Origin: Nitrospinaceae bacterium
GTDB lineage: Bacteria; Nitrospinota; Nitrospinia; Nitrospinales; VA-1
NCBI GenBank assembly: GCA_029937655.1
Contig: JAPYPK010000021.1
Coordinates: 1-21,084 of the forward strand
DNA length: 21,084 nt
Reading direction: 5' to 3'
Each line of letters begins with the position of its first letter. Position 1 is the stretch's first letter. The notes below the pieces were generated by a model that was not told the origin of the DNA, searched no databases, and saw only the letters and a program-made list of their open reading frames with translations. The translations under genes were made by a program, and so were the position numbers. Shown piece after piece: positions 1 to 8,047 of this stretch.

Positions 1-1163
1 TTGATGCGCCTGTTCATATACATACACACGCCACAACAGGACTTGTCGGAATGAATCTACAAGCTGCCATTGATGCTGGAGTCGATATGGTGGATACAGC
101 TATATCCAGTCTTTCAATGGGGACGGGACATTACGCGACTGAATGTATTGTTGCTGCGCAAAAAGGATTGGCTAGAGATACTGGTCTTGATTTGAACTTA
201 CTAGAAGAAATTTCGAATTACTTTCGTGAAGTAAGGAAAAATTACGCGGAATTTGAAAGCGATTTTAAAGGTGTGGATATCAACATCCTCAAGTCGCAAA
301 TTCCTGGGGGAATGATCTCCAACATGGAAAATCAGTTGAAAGAACAAAATGCCATAGACAAACTTCAAGATGTTCTTTTGGAAGTTCCGCGAGTTAGAAA
401 GGATATGGGCTACCCTCCACTGGTGACACCTACAAGTCAAATAGTTGGTTCGCAGGCCACTCTGAACATTTTAACTGGCGAACGATATAAATTGATCACG
501 AAAGAAACCCGTGAATGCGTGCTCGGTAAATACGGGAAACTTCCCGCGTCTCTTGACCCTGATTTACTGGCAAAAGTTGAGAAAGATGGAGAGGTCATTG
601 ATTGTCGACCAGCCGATCTCCTTGAACCTGAGTGGGACCAAGTTGTAAAAGATTGTAAGGGTAAGTGCACTTCAGAAGAAGATATGCTTTCCTATGCGCT
701 TTTCCCAAAGGTTGCTTTAGAATTTTTTAAAAACAGAGAGCAAGGGTTTCCTTCAACCGACAAACCTCCAACCCTGACTCCAAAACCAGTTACCACATCA
801 ACGACTCCAGCCACTCCAGTAGCTGGTAGTGCGACGTACACAGTAAATGTCAACGGGCAAGCCTTTTCCGTGCAAGTAAGTGCAGGTGGTGCCCCTCCGC
901 AACAAGCCTTAGCAGCTCCAGCAGCAACAGTAACCCCAGCAGCAACTAGTGGGACGTCTGTAACTTCACCTCTTCCTGGCTCTGTATTCTCCTTGAAGGT
1001 GACCGTAGGCGATCAGGTAAATGAAGGTGACGTTGTTATCATCATGGAATCTATGAAAATGGAGACTGAAATTCATGCCACCGCAAGCGGTACTATCAAT
1101 TCTATCCAAGTCCAAGAAGGGCAAAAAGTTAATACCGGTGATAATTTATTAGTCATCGGCTAA
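1..1163 (+). CDS. oadA: Oxaloacetate decarboxylase alpha subunit (biotin carboxyltransferase), 5' truncated
   Basis: The reading frame is open from base 3 without a start, so the gene begins outside the window; the ATG at 51 is internal. The first visible residues include the HIHTHATTG stretch, whose HxH pair matches the metal-binding histidines of the carboxyltransferase barrel, followed by the conserved GVDMVDTAISS segment. A Pro/Ala/Thr-rich linker (about 780-960) leads to a C-terminal biotinyl domain with the ESMKMETE motif; the biotinylated lysine codon is 1056-1058. In the family this soluble subunit moves CO2 from oxaloacetate to biotin and passes it to the membrane beta subunit. oadB starts 19 bases downstream, which favours a Na+-translocating decarboxylase over a pyruvate carboxylase B subunit with the same domains. 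A methylmalonyl-CoA or other substrate is less likely but not excluded. Confidence 0.92.
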   Translation, partial: DAPVHIHTHATTGLVGMNLQAAIDAGVDMVDTAISSLSMGTGHYATECIVAAQKGLARDTGLDLNLLEEISNYFREVRKNYAEFESDFKGVDINILKSQIPGGMISNMENQLKEQNAIDKLQDVLLEVPRVRKDMGYPPLVTPTSQIVGSQATLNILTGERYKLITKETRECVLGKYGKLPASLDPDLLAKVEKDGEVIDCRPADLLEPEWDQVVKDCKGKCTSEEDMLSYALFPKVALEFFKNREQGFPSTDKPPTLTPKPVTTSTTPATPVAGSATYTVNVNGQAFSVQVSAGGAPPQQALAAPAATVTPAATSGTSVTSPLPGSVFSLKVTVGDQVNEGDVVIIMESMKMETEIHATASGTINSIQVQEGQKVNTGDNLLVIG

Positions 1164-1182
1164 ATTCTAAACCTATCGACTC

Positions 1183-2385
1183 ATGGAACTAACTTTCGGC
1201 AGTGCCGCAACCAAAATCATAGGATCCACCGGATTTTCTAGTCTGACCCTTGGAGACGGAACAATGATCCTAGTTGCTTGCGTGCTTCTTTATCTCGCCA
1301 TTTGGAAAAAGTTTGAGCCACTACTTTTACTACCAATAGGATTTGGTTGCCTTCTAGCAAACCTTCCACTCAGTATGATGGCAAGCACTGATTCTGGTGG
1401 ACTCCTAAATTTTTTCTACCAAGGTGTAAAACATGAGATTTTACCTCCTTTGGTTTTTCTAGGAGTGGGTGCACTTACAGACTTTGGCCCCCTGTTGGCT
1501 AATCCATCAACTCTTCTTCTTGGAGCCGCTGCGCAAATAGGTGTTTACACAACACTCGTTGGAGCAGTATTTTTAGGGTTTGACCTTAAGGAAGCCAGCG
1601 CCATTGGCATTATTGGAGGAGCCGATGGCCCAACATCGATTTTTATTGCCAGCAAACTCGCGCCTCACCTTTTAGCTCCAATAGCTGTTGCGGCCTACTC
1701 ATACATGTCTTTGGTCCCACTTATTCAACCGCCAATCATGAGATGGTTGACTACTGCCGAGGAAAGAAAAATAAAAATGGAGCAGTTAAAACCAATCTCG
1801 CAGACTGTAAAAATCATTTTCCCTATCGTGGTAACAATCGTCTGCTGCCTTATGCTTCCTGGAGTCACCCCTCTACTAGGAATGCTGATGTTGGGAAATC
1901 TTTTTCGAGAATCGGGAGTTACCGCCAGACTTCATGAAACTGCCGAAACGCACTTGATTAATATAGTAACTATTTTGCTAGCACTTGCAGTGGGTTCTTC
2001 CATGACAGCTGATTCGTTCCTAAGATTAGAAACAATAAAAATCATCATCCTCGGTTTGCTCGCATTTTGTATGGCAACAGCAGGTGGTGTTATTTTTGCC
2101 AAGATAATGTCCAAACTTTCAGGTGGAAAAATTAATCCGTTGATTGGTTCGGCAGGAGTCTCTGCAGTTCCTATGGCAGCCCGCGTTTCTCAAAGAGTGG
2201 GCGCCGAGGAGGATCAGACAAACTTTCTTCTCATGCACGCCATGGGCCCAAATGTGGCAGGAGTAATAGGGAGTGCCGTCGCAGCCGGTGTTTTCATATC
2301 ATTATTTGGTGATCCAACAGGTGGTTCCACTCATGCAGAGGTAGCAACGAACTTAATTTCAACCATGTCAGCTTCACTTAAATAA
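1183..2385 (+). CDS. oadB: Na+-translocating oxaloacetate decarboxylase beta subunit
   Basis: This is a 400-residue, highly hydrophobic protein with roughly nine or ten membrane segments, the usual size for OadB. Two family signatures are clear: GALTDFGPLLANP (about residues 96-108) and GGADGPTSIFIASKLAPHLL (145-164), where Asp148 matches the aspartate implicated in carboxybiotin decarboxylation and Na+ transport. The SYMSLVPLIQPPIM and MHAMGPNVAGVIG stretches are also typical. The family couples decarboxylation of carboxybiotin to sodium export across the inner membrane. The gene lies between oadA and an oadG-like gene, with gaps of 19 and 5 bases, so the three are almost certainly cotranscribed. 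No clear Shine-Dalgarno precedes the ATG; translational coupling to oadA is plausible. Confidence 0.95.
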   Translation: MELTFGSAATKIIGSTGFSSLTLGDGTMILVACVLLYLAIWKKFEPLLLLPIGFGCLLANLPLSMMASTDSGGLLNFFYQGVKHEILPPLVFLGVGALTDFGPLLANPSTLLLGAAAQIGVYTTLVGAVFLGFDLKEASAIGIIGGADGPTSIFIASKLAPHLLAPIAVAAYSYMSLVPLIQPPIMRWLTTAEERKIKMEQLKPISQTVKIIFPIVVTIVCCLMLPGVTPLLGMLMLGNLFRESGVTARLHETAETHLINIVTILLALAVGSSMTADSFLRLETIKIIILGLLAFCMATAGGVIFAKIMSKLSGGKINPLIGSAGVSAVPMAARVSQRVGAEEDQTNFLLMHAMGPNVAGVIGSAVAAGVFISLFGDPTGGSTHAEVATNLISTMSASLK

Positions 2386-2390
2386 CGGCT

Positions 2391-2666
2391 ATGGATTCAA
2401 TGGTAATAACATCCCTAACGGTTTCCTTAATTGCTATTTTAGTGATTTTCACCGTATTGGTAATCCTAATATATACCATTAAATTATTGGTGCACTTCAT
2501 ACCCTATGAAGAGCCACCTACACAAAAATCAACTTCCGCCGCATTGCCAAAAACTTCTCCGTCAAGTGTTTCTCCCGATATTATTTCAGCTATCACAGCA
2601 GTAATGGCGACTCATCTTGGGAAATCCCCACAGGAGTTTCACATTAATCAGATTAATCCAAAGTAA
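2391..2666 (+). CDS. OadG-like small membrane subunit
   Basis: This 91-residue protein has one N-terminal membrane helix (about residues 7-35), a short Pro/Ser/Thr-rich linker, and a C-terminal helix reading DIISAITAVMATHLGKSP. That build (one helix, flexible linker, Ile/Ala-rich tail) is that of the gamma/delta subunits of Na+-pumping biotin decarboxylases, which hold the alpha subunit on the membrane complex. Sequence conservation in this family is low, so the call rests on architecture and on its position 5 bases after oadB. The order alpha-beta-gamma differs from the gamma-alpha-beta order of the classic enterobacterial operon. No Shine-Dalgarno is visible. The convergent gene begins only 19 bases after the stop, and I see no terminator hairpin between them. 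Confidence 0.72.
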   Translation: MDSMVITSLTVSLIAILVIFTVLVILIYTIKLLVHFIPYEEPPTQKSTSAALPKTSPSSVSPDIISAITAVMATHLGKSPQEFHINQINPK

Positions 2667-2685
2667 GCTTTTTCCTCTACTCGGA

Positions 2686-5600
2686 TCAATTAGCAACTTC
2701 ATTCTCAATAATTTTCCCCGGTAAACTTAAAATTTCTTCTGAAGTCTGAAGAATACCCTGAAAAAGACCTAAAAATTTTTTACTTAGAGAAGTAAAAGGA
2801 ATAGCCGTTACTTGAGGGTTATCGAACGGTCCATCAACATCGTAATAAGTTTTAATTAAACTTCCTTCATCACCAGCCGTGAGAATGCTTCCAACCACAG
2901 GAATCTGGCTAAGAATTTTATCCAAAACTGGAAGGTGAGCAACTCCAACAACTGCATCCATCTCTAGTTTATTTAAGTCAAACTTCCCAGAGATCACACT
3001 CTTTCGTTGATTGGTTTCGTATAAAAAGTTTTTCGTCTCAGCTACACCACCAGCATAAACAAAATCGCCTGATATGCTCTCATACTCTGAAGGTTCTTGA
3101 TATTTTTTCTCTTTATTTTTATTTTCTAAGGACTGTTCAAGGTCAAACAAGCTAATGACTCCTTCATGTAATTTCTTAGTCGCTATTACTCCATTAGCTA
3201 AATCAAAAGATAGTTTCCCGCTTAGAGTCCGAATATTTTCAGTAAACTTTTTTCCGCGACTATTAAGAATTAGTTTTAATTTTTTAAACTTTCCGGTCAA
3301 ACCCTCTCTAAAGTGCTCACCAAACATTGCAAAAAATTCTTTTGCCTGAATTTCATCAGCCTTCAAGCGGGTCTCAAAATGAATAGAATCAGGATCTTTA
3401 ACTGAAAACTTACCTTGTCCTTTGATTGCATTGTTAGGACCTACCCTAAACCTATTAAATAGGATTTCTTTATCTTTTAGCAAAACGGTTCCTGTTACAT
3501 CTTGGAGTGTAAGCCATTTATAGTCGAGTTTTTTGAGGTCGATACTTATTTTGCTTTTCCCTTTGGAAAGCAGGTTCGACCCTTCGAACAAGTCCTTTAA
3601 ACTAATCTCATCTTTACTCTCACTTTTTTTATTAGAAATCAATTCATCGGCAATCAAAGTTTCCCCTGTTAATTTTAATAGCAACTCCGGTTGCTCCTTG
3701 TTTTTATATTTACCACGAAATGAAACTTTTGATTTTCCAGACTCCATTCTACCGGAGCTAAAGTCATAAGTATTTTCTGAAAACCGGATAGCGGCGCTGA
3801 GAGTTAACGGATTTCTCCTATCCTCCCATTTAAAAACAAGATTCTTTAAAACAGCTGACCCTTTAAACAACGCATCTTCCTGTTGACTCAGGGTGCCCTG
3901 CCCTGAAATATTAAAATCTATCTTGCCACCTGTGTTGTTTTCAAAAAAATCAACAAATGCTTTTATCTCATTAACTTCCAATCCAACCCCATTAAATTTA
4001 ATAAAATATTCTGGATCGGATAAATTCTTGACCGTTGCCTCACCTCTCACACTATTATTGCCCAGTATAAACTTAAACCTGTCGACTAAAATCCCTTTTG
4101 TTTTCGTATAGATTCCTTCCATTTCAACTTCATTAAAAAAATTTTCTTTCTTGGAAAAAACTTCTTTAAATTCATAACCTGTTTTTGTTAATTCCAATTT
4201 ATTTTTAAATTTAAAAGAGTTTAGATTACCAGAAATATTAATTTCAGAGTTCAGAGAACCCGCAAACTTGAGGTTCTCAAAATAAGGGATTTCTTTTAAA
4301 TTTTCTTTCGTCCAATCAGTTAAATTAGCGTGAACATCAAAATCCACAAGCGATCCTGACTTTGGCATCAATTTACCATTCAATGATATAGGCGAACCGC
4401 CATACCATCCCTCTATTTTATGAATATCAATACGTCCATCACCAAATGAAATTTCTCCAATTAATTCAACCAACGGCTGAAAACCGGTAGGGTGCTTTAT
4501 CGATATATTTTTTAATTTAATCTTTCCCCAGGATTTTTTCTTCTCTGGTTTATCAAAATTCATTAAACTTCTGTAATTCACTTCAACGTTCCCTTGCTCA
4601 AACTCCGATTGTTTCAGTAACGCAAACTCAGGACCACTGAAATCAATGTCTGAAATCACCTTAGCTAATTCGGTTGCGTTTAATCGATACACAGCTTCTA
4701 TTTTTTGAACAATTTTTTCTCCCTGTCTTAAAATTTTTCCATTCATGTTATAAAATTCGCTTTTGCCAAACTCCCCAGAGAGGTTTTTTCCTTCAACCAT
4801 TGGAACAGATGGTTTCACCTGTTTTGAGTCATTCAATGGGTCATAATTGAAATATATTTTGCCGTTGAAGTTTCTAACTCGTGATTGCAGCTCATCATCA
4901 AAAAAAGATGCTTTGTTTGCAGAAAGTACTGCCGTTATAGAAGTTTTTTCCATCTCATTTAGTGGGCCTTGAAGTTTTGCTTCAAGCAAACCTTTTCCTT
5001 CTACTTCCTGGTAATCATCAAGAATATTTTTAAATGATTTTTCCGCAATTGATTGTTTTAAGACAAGACTTAGTTTTCCTAGATCCTGCTCACTTTTCAT
5101 AGAAAGGTCTATCAAAGGATTCTTCGTTATACTTTTTACTGTACCTTTTATATTACCTAGGGGAAGTCCTTTAAAGTTTGCTTTCACAATTTCAATAAAT
5201 CCGTCACCATTTTTGTACGTCAAGAAACCTGTTATTTTTTTGGCGAGAGGTAAGGGAGAACGAAACCCCATTTCCCTAAAAGAAATTTCGGCCGTAAAAG
5301 GATCCTGGTTTTCCTTGTAGTCCAAACTTTTTAACTGTTCAAGCGAACCATCAAATTTAAGAGACTTGATCCTCAGGCTACCTTCGCTAAAAAATTCATT
5401 GATCTTGTTGTGGACGATTTCAGGGAAAAGTATTAGAGGAAAGTTGCGGCTAGTTTCTCTTACTTTAAACTCATCAGTTTGAACTGCAAAAGAAAGTACC
5501 GAGTCTTTTGTTTTATACCCGGTCATCTTCCCATTACCTGAAAAAACATTTGACCCTGAGCCGACCCTTATATTCTCAATTTCAATAGAATCCTTATCTA

Positions 5601-6543
5601 ATTTTAAACTGTAATCTATTTCCCCTTTACTTAGTGAGTCCATGCTCCTTAAGACGGGTTTCTGTTCAATTATTTCTCTTGAATATTTTAACTTCCCCTT
5701 TGCGCGTAGGCTACCTCCCTGGTTTCCTGATATATCAGTTTGCAATGACAATTTTGTATCACCAGGAACCTTAGATAGTACATTTTTTAAATAAGGTCTT
5801 AACTGGTCAAGATAAAGGTGGTCCAACTTGACCTTTCCTTGCAAAGAAATAGGCTCGTTTTCCCTTATATTTTCAAAACTACGGATACCCCCTGAAAGCT
5901 CAAATACTGTCGGCCGATATTTATTTGGAATGCTCCCACTCAAATTCACAGAATACTTATTTTGAAAAATCCGTTTGTTGATATTTAAATCGATACTATC
6001 TATTGAGGTTGAGATCGGTTCGGAACCTGAAAGGTCATAATAGTCACGAAACCTTATTTCGCTATCCAAAACGGAAAGACGATGAATCAGACTGGCTCCT
6101 ATTACTTTGAATAATCGGCTTGAATTTTGTTCGGCCAATAATGAATATGGATCTCCTAAGTTGAATTTTCCTTGTTCATCTCGGACCAACTCTAGAAAAG
6201 CACCGTCTAAGATAATTTTTTTAACCTTTATTTCTCTATTCAACAAAGGCCATAATTTAACGACACACCAAGCATTTTTTGCTAATAACTCGCGATCCCT
6301 ACCATTCGGTGCATATATAGACACCCGTTTCAAACGGATACTTATTCCTTTTTCAAATTTTATCTCAGCTTCATCGATAGCAACCTTTCTTCCTGTCAAA
6401 CCTTCTAGTTTTTCCACTATTATGCTTTTAAAGTTATCTACGTCCCTTAATTGACTATAGATAAAAAATAATGTGGCAAAAATACAAATAGCTAGTCCGC
6501 TAAAAAAATATACAGCTATGTTTCTGTTAAATGAAATCTTCAT
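2686..6543 (-). CDS. AsmA/YhdP-family large envelope protein
   Basis: This 1285-residue protein has a single N-terminal membrane helix (about residues 9-30) followed by a long periplasmic beta-rich region with many alternating hydrophobic/polar strands and the repeated G-x-ψ-x-K type segments of AsmA-like proteins. The C-terminal part carries the AsmA_2 hallmark: a segment ending in LDKILSQIPVVGSIL, a glycine-rich turn, then YYDVDGPFDNPQV. The family (AsmA, YhdP, TamB) forms elongated bridge-like proteins that help carry phospholipids between inner and outer membrane. The length matches YhdP better than AsmA. The gene stands alone: convergent to the oad operon and divergent from rlmB. The ATG at 6543 has no recognisable ribosome binding site. 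Which AsmA subfamily it belongs to cannot be settled by reading. Confidence 0.82.
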   Translation of the reverse strand: MKISFNRNIAVYFFSGLAICIFATLFFIYSQLRDVDNFKSIIVEKLEGLTGRKVAIDEAEIKFEKGISIRLKRVSIYAPNGRDRELLAKNAWCVVKLWPLLNREIKVKKIILDGAFLELVRDEQGKFNLGDPYSLLAEQNSSRLFKVIGASLIHRLSVLDSEIRFRDYYDLSGSEPISTSIDSIDLNINKRIFQNKYSVNLSGSIPNKYRPTVFELSGGIRSFENIRENEPISLQGKVKLDHLYLDQLRPYLKNVLSKVPGDTKLSLQTDISGNQGGSLRAKGKLKYSREIIEQKPVLRSMDSLSKGEIDYSLKLDKDSIEIENIRVGSGSNVFSGNGKMTGYKTKDSVLSFAVQTDEFKVRETSRNFPLILFPEIVHNKINEFFSEGSLRIKSLKFDGSLEQLKSLDYKENQDPFTAEISFREMGFRSPLPLAKKITGFLTYKNGDGFIEIVKANFKGLPLGNIKGTVKSITKNPLIDLSMKSEQDLGKLSLVLKQSIAEKSFKNILDDYQEVEGKGLLEAKLQGPLNEMEKTSITAVLSANKASFFDDELQSRVRNFNGKIYFNYDPLNDSKQVKPSVPMVEGKNLSGEFGKSEFYNMNGKILRQGEKIVQKIEAVYRLNATELAKVISDIDFSGPEFALLKQSEFEQGNVEVNYRSLMNFDKPEKKKSWGKIKLKNISIKHPTGFQPLVELIGEISFGDGRIDIHKIEGWYGGSPISLNGKLMPKSGSLVDFDVHANLTDWTKENLKEIPYFENLKFAGSLNSEINISGNLNSFKFKNKLELTKTGYEFKEVFSKKENFFNEVEMEGIYTKTKGILVDRFKFILGNNSVRGEATVKNLSDPEYFIKFNGVGLEVNEIKAFVDFFENNTGGKIDFNISGQGTLSQQEDALFKGSAVLKNLVFKWEDRRNPLTLSAAIRFSENTYDFSSGRMESGKSKVSFRGKYKNKEQPELLLKLTGETLIADELISNKKSESKDEISLKDLFEGSNLLSKGKSKISIDLKKLDYKWLTLQDVTGTVLLKDKEILFNRFRVGPNNAIKGQGKFSVKDPDSIHFETRLKADEIQAKEFFAMFGEHFREGLTGKFKKLKLILNSRGKKFTENIRTLSGKLSFDLANGVIATKKLHEGVISLFDLEQSLENKNKEKKYQEPSEYESISGDFVYAGGVAETKNFLYETNQRKSVISGKFDLNKLEMDAVVGVAHLPVLDKILSQIPVVGSILTAGDEGSLIKTYYDVDGPFDNPQVTAIPFTSLSKKFLGLFQGILQTSEEILSLPGKIIENEVAN

Positions 6544-6704
6544 AAATTAATAATTTAGGGCAAGTCTATCTTGATAAATTTAAACTTTTGTCGTTCTTAA
6601 AAATTGCGCGGACTTCTAATTTGAAGATAATATAAAGGGAATGTGATACGTTTACTAACCTCTGGGAGAGCCTATTCTAGATAGATATAAATAGCATAAA
6701 GCTA

Positions 6705-6760
6705 TAGACCTTTCAACGCGTCTCAATTTTATCATCAGATTGATGATCGTATGAGGTCTA
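6705..6760 (+). promoter_or_regulatory. Nested inverted repeats in the spacer upstream of rlmB
   Basis: In the 258-base divergent spacer (6544-6801), TAGACCT (6705-6711) is the exact reverse complement of AGGTCTA (6754-6760). Inside this pair ATCATCA (6731-6737) pairs perfectly with TGATGAT (6741-6747) over a 3-base loop. If transcribed toward rlmB the RNA could form a two-part stem ending 41 bases before the ATG. The inner repeat could equally be a dyad operator for a dimeric regulator. No T-run follows, so it does not look like a terminator. I could not assign convincing -35/-10 boxes on either strand of this spacer. Confidence 0.4.
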
Positions 6761-6801
6761 ATCTTTTGGTTTATAAATCTAAACAACGGTGTTGATAAAT
6801 T

Positions 6802-7569
6802 ATGCGCGACGGTCAAACTGACATTCTTTACGGTATAAACCCCATCACCGAGGCCCTTAAAGTATCCAAACGTAAATGTTTTCGAGTTGTCTTTGAAGGC
6901 GGGAAAACCAATCCTCGCCTAAAAGCTCTAATATCACTGGCCCAATCCAAAAATACTTTGATAGAGTCTCTCCCTAAAGAAGAGTTTAAAAAACGATACC
7001 GTTCCTATATCCATCAAGGGATAATTGGATATTTTTCCAACAAGGAAACGGTGGAATTGCATGAACTGATTTCGGGGGCACTTGAAAAGTCAACTAATCC
7101 TATCCTAGTTATTTCCGATGGAATTCAAGACCCCCATAACCTTGGAGCCATAATACGGTCCGCGGTTGCGATGGGTATTCAAGGGATGGTACTTCCCAAA
7201 CATCGGGTCGCCCCACTAAACGAAACGGTGGCCAAGTGTTCTTCCGGAGCCATAGAACAACTGCCAATCACTTGGGTTACCAACCTTTCTAACGCGATGG
7301 GAAAATTAAAGGAATCTGGGTTCTGGATCGTGGGAATCGATCCTGAAGGCACAACGTCCTGCTATGATTTTAAATTTGATATGCCCGTTGCGCTCTTGAT
7401 TGGAAACGAAGGGAAAGGAATTCGCCCTCTTCTCAAAAAAAACTGTGACTTCACATTATCAATCCCAATGGCAAACTCAATGAATTCCCTGAATGCCTCT
7501 ACTGCTGGAGCAGTAGTCTTTTATGAAGCACTACGACAAAAACTTAAAAAAAAAAGCCGGATGAGTTAA
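6802..7569 (+). CDS. rlmB: 23S rRNA (guanosine-2'-O-)-methyltransferase, RlmB/TrmH family
   Basis: This 255-residue SPOUT methyltransferase has the expected length. Residues 8-78 form the N-terminal RNA-binding domain (LYGINPITEAL at the start, YIHQGIIGYF at the end). The catalytic domain shows the three TrmH motifs: DPHNLGAIIRSA (110-121, with the catalytic-type Asn113 and Arg119), IGNEGKGIRP (200-209) and SMNSLNASTAGAV (226-238), which together form the knotted SAM site. In Escherichia coli the RlmB enzyme methylates a guanosine in domain V of 23S rRNA; the N-terminal domain favours RlmB over TrmH or TrmL. The ATG at 6802 has no strong Shine-Dalgarno. The lysine-rich tail is encoded by the A-run that also serves as the T-run of the rpsU terminator on the other strand. 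Confidence 0.92.
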   Translation: MRDGQTDILYGINPITEALKVSKRKCFRVVFEGGKTNPRLKALISLAQSKNTLIESLPKEEFKKRYRSYIHQGIIGYFSNKETVELHELISGALEKSTNPILVISDGIQDPHNLGAIIRSAVAMGIQGMVLPKHRVAPLNETVAKCSSGAIEQLPITWVTNLSNAMGKLKESGFWIVGIDPEGTTSCYDFKFDMPVALLIGNEGKGIRPLLKKNCDFTLSIPMANSMNSLNASTAGAVVFYEALRQKLKKKSRMS

Positions 7570-7583
7570 AAAACTCATCCGGC
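7546..7583 (-). terminator. Intrinsic terminator of rpsU, embedded in the 3' end of rlmB
   Basis: Bases 7556-7567 (GCCGGATGAGTT) pair perfectly with 7572-7583 over a four-base loop, giving a 12-pair stem. On the - strand the stem is followed by ten T residues (complement of the A-run 7546-7555), the classic layout, 25 bases after the rpsU stop. On the + strand only a weak AATAAAATT follows, so termination of rlmB here would be less efficient. The stem contains the rlmB stop codon (7567-7569) and its last two sense codons. Confidence 0.9.
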
Positions 7584-7607
7584 AATAAAATTCACTATTC
7601 ACCACAT

Positions 7608-7811
7608 CTACATTCTGAAGAAAGAATTTGATCTCCTCATTGCCGCTTTTCTCTTCTTCTTTGCTTCTTTCTGCTTTCGTTTCTTTTTAAGCGACGGTTT
7701 TTCGTAAAATCTTCTGCGTTTAAGCTCTTTAAGCAAACCATCTTTAGTCAACTGGCGCTTTAAAACTTTCAACGCTCTCTCTACTTGATTCTGATATACG
7801 GTAACCTCCAA
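7608..7811 (-). CDS. rpsU: 30S ribosomal protein bS21
   Basis: This is a 67-residue, very basic protein with the bS21 pattern: an N-terminal VTVYQNQVERALKVLKRQL segment, a central RRRFYEKPS motif, and a Lys/Arg-rich helical tail ending in RRS-x-x-FF. bS21 sits on the 30S platform close to the 3' end of 16S rRNA and takes part in initiation. The start is TTG at 7811, chosen because the N-terminus aligns with the family there and an AGAGGGGAGGGG tract lies 7 bases upstream. A rare start codon with a very strong ribosome binding site is compatible with tight translational control, though that is inference. The gene is followed by a textbook terminator and is transcribed away from the ChaN-PDZ gene. 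Confidence 0.9.
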   Translation of the reverse strand: MEVTVYQNQVERALKVLKRQLTKDGLLKELKRRRFYEKPSLKKKRKQKEAKKKRKAAMRRSNSFFRM

Positions 7812-7818
7812 AAAATAT

Positions 7819-7830
7819 CCCCTCCCCTCT
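7819..7830 (-). promoter_or_regulatory. Strong ribosome binding site of rpsU (supports the TTG start)
   Basis: Read on the - strand this is AGAGGGGAGGGG, containing GGAGG and followed by the 8 bases ATATTTTT up to the second base of the start codon region; the purine tract ends 7 bases before the TTG at 7811. It is the main reason for accepting the non-ATG start. Confidence 0.75.
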
Positions 7831-7901
7831 TAAGCCTTTAAAATACTAACACATTAAAACCAGTGGCATAAATTCCACTGCATATATAGTTCGGTTCGGG
7901 G

Positions 7902-7930
7902 ATTCTGAATGATTATGATAAATAAGTCAA
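7902..7930 (-). promoter_or_regulatory. Possible sigma70-type promoter for rpsU
   Basis: On the - strand TTGACT (complement of 7925-7930) lies 17 bases from CAGAAT (complement of 7902-7907), about 90 bases before the rpsU start. The -35 box matches consensus at five of six positions and the -10 box at four. A small dyad, CAGTGG/CCACTG (7861-7866 and 7875-7880), lies between this site and the gene. This is a consensus reading only. Confidence 0.35.
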
Positions 7931-8047
7931 GTCTGCTGTAACAAATTCAAATAGATTTTTCCCCACGTGATTATATTTTTCTTTGTATGCTAAGTTAGAG
8001 CAGTAACATTTTGATTCAAACAACACACTACCTAATCTACCTACAAT

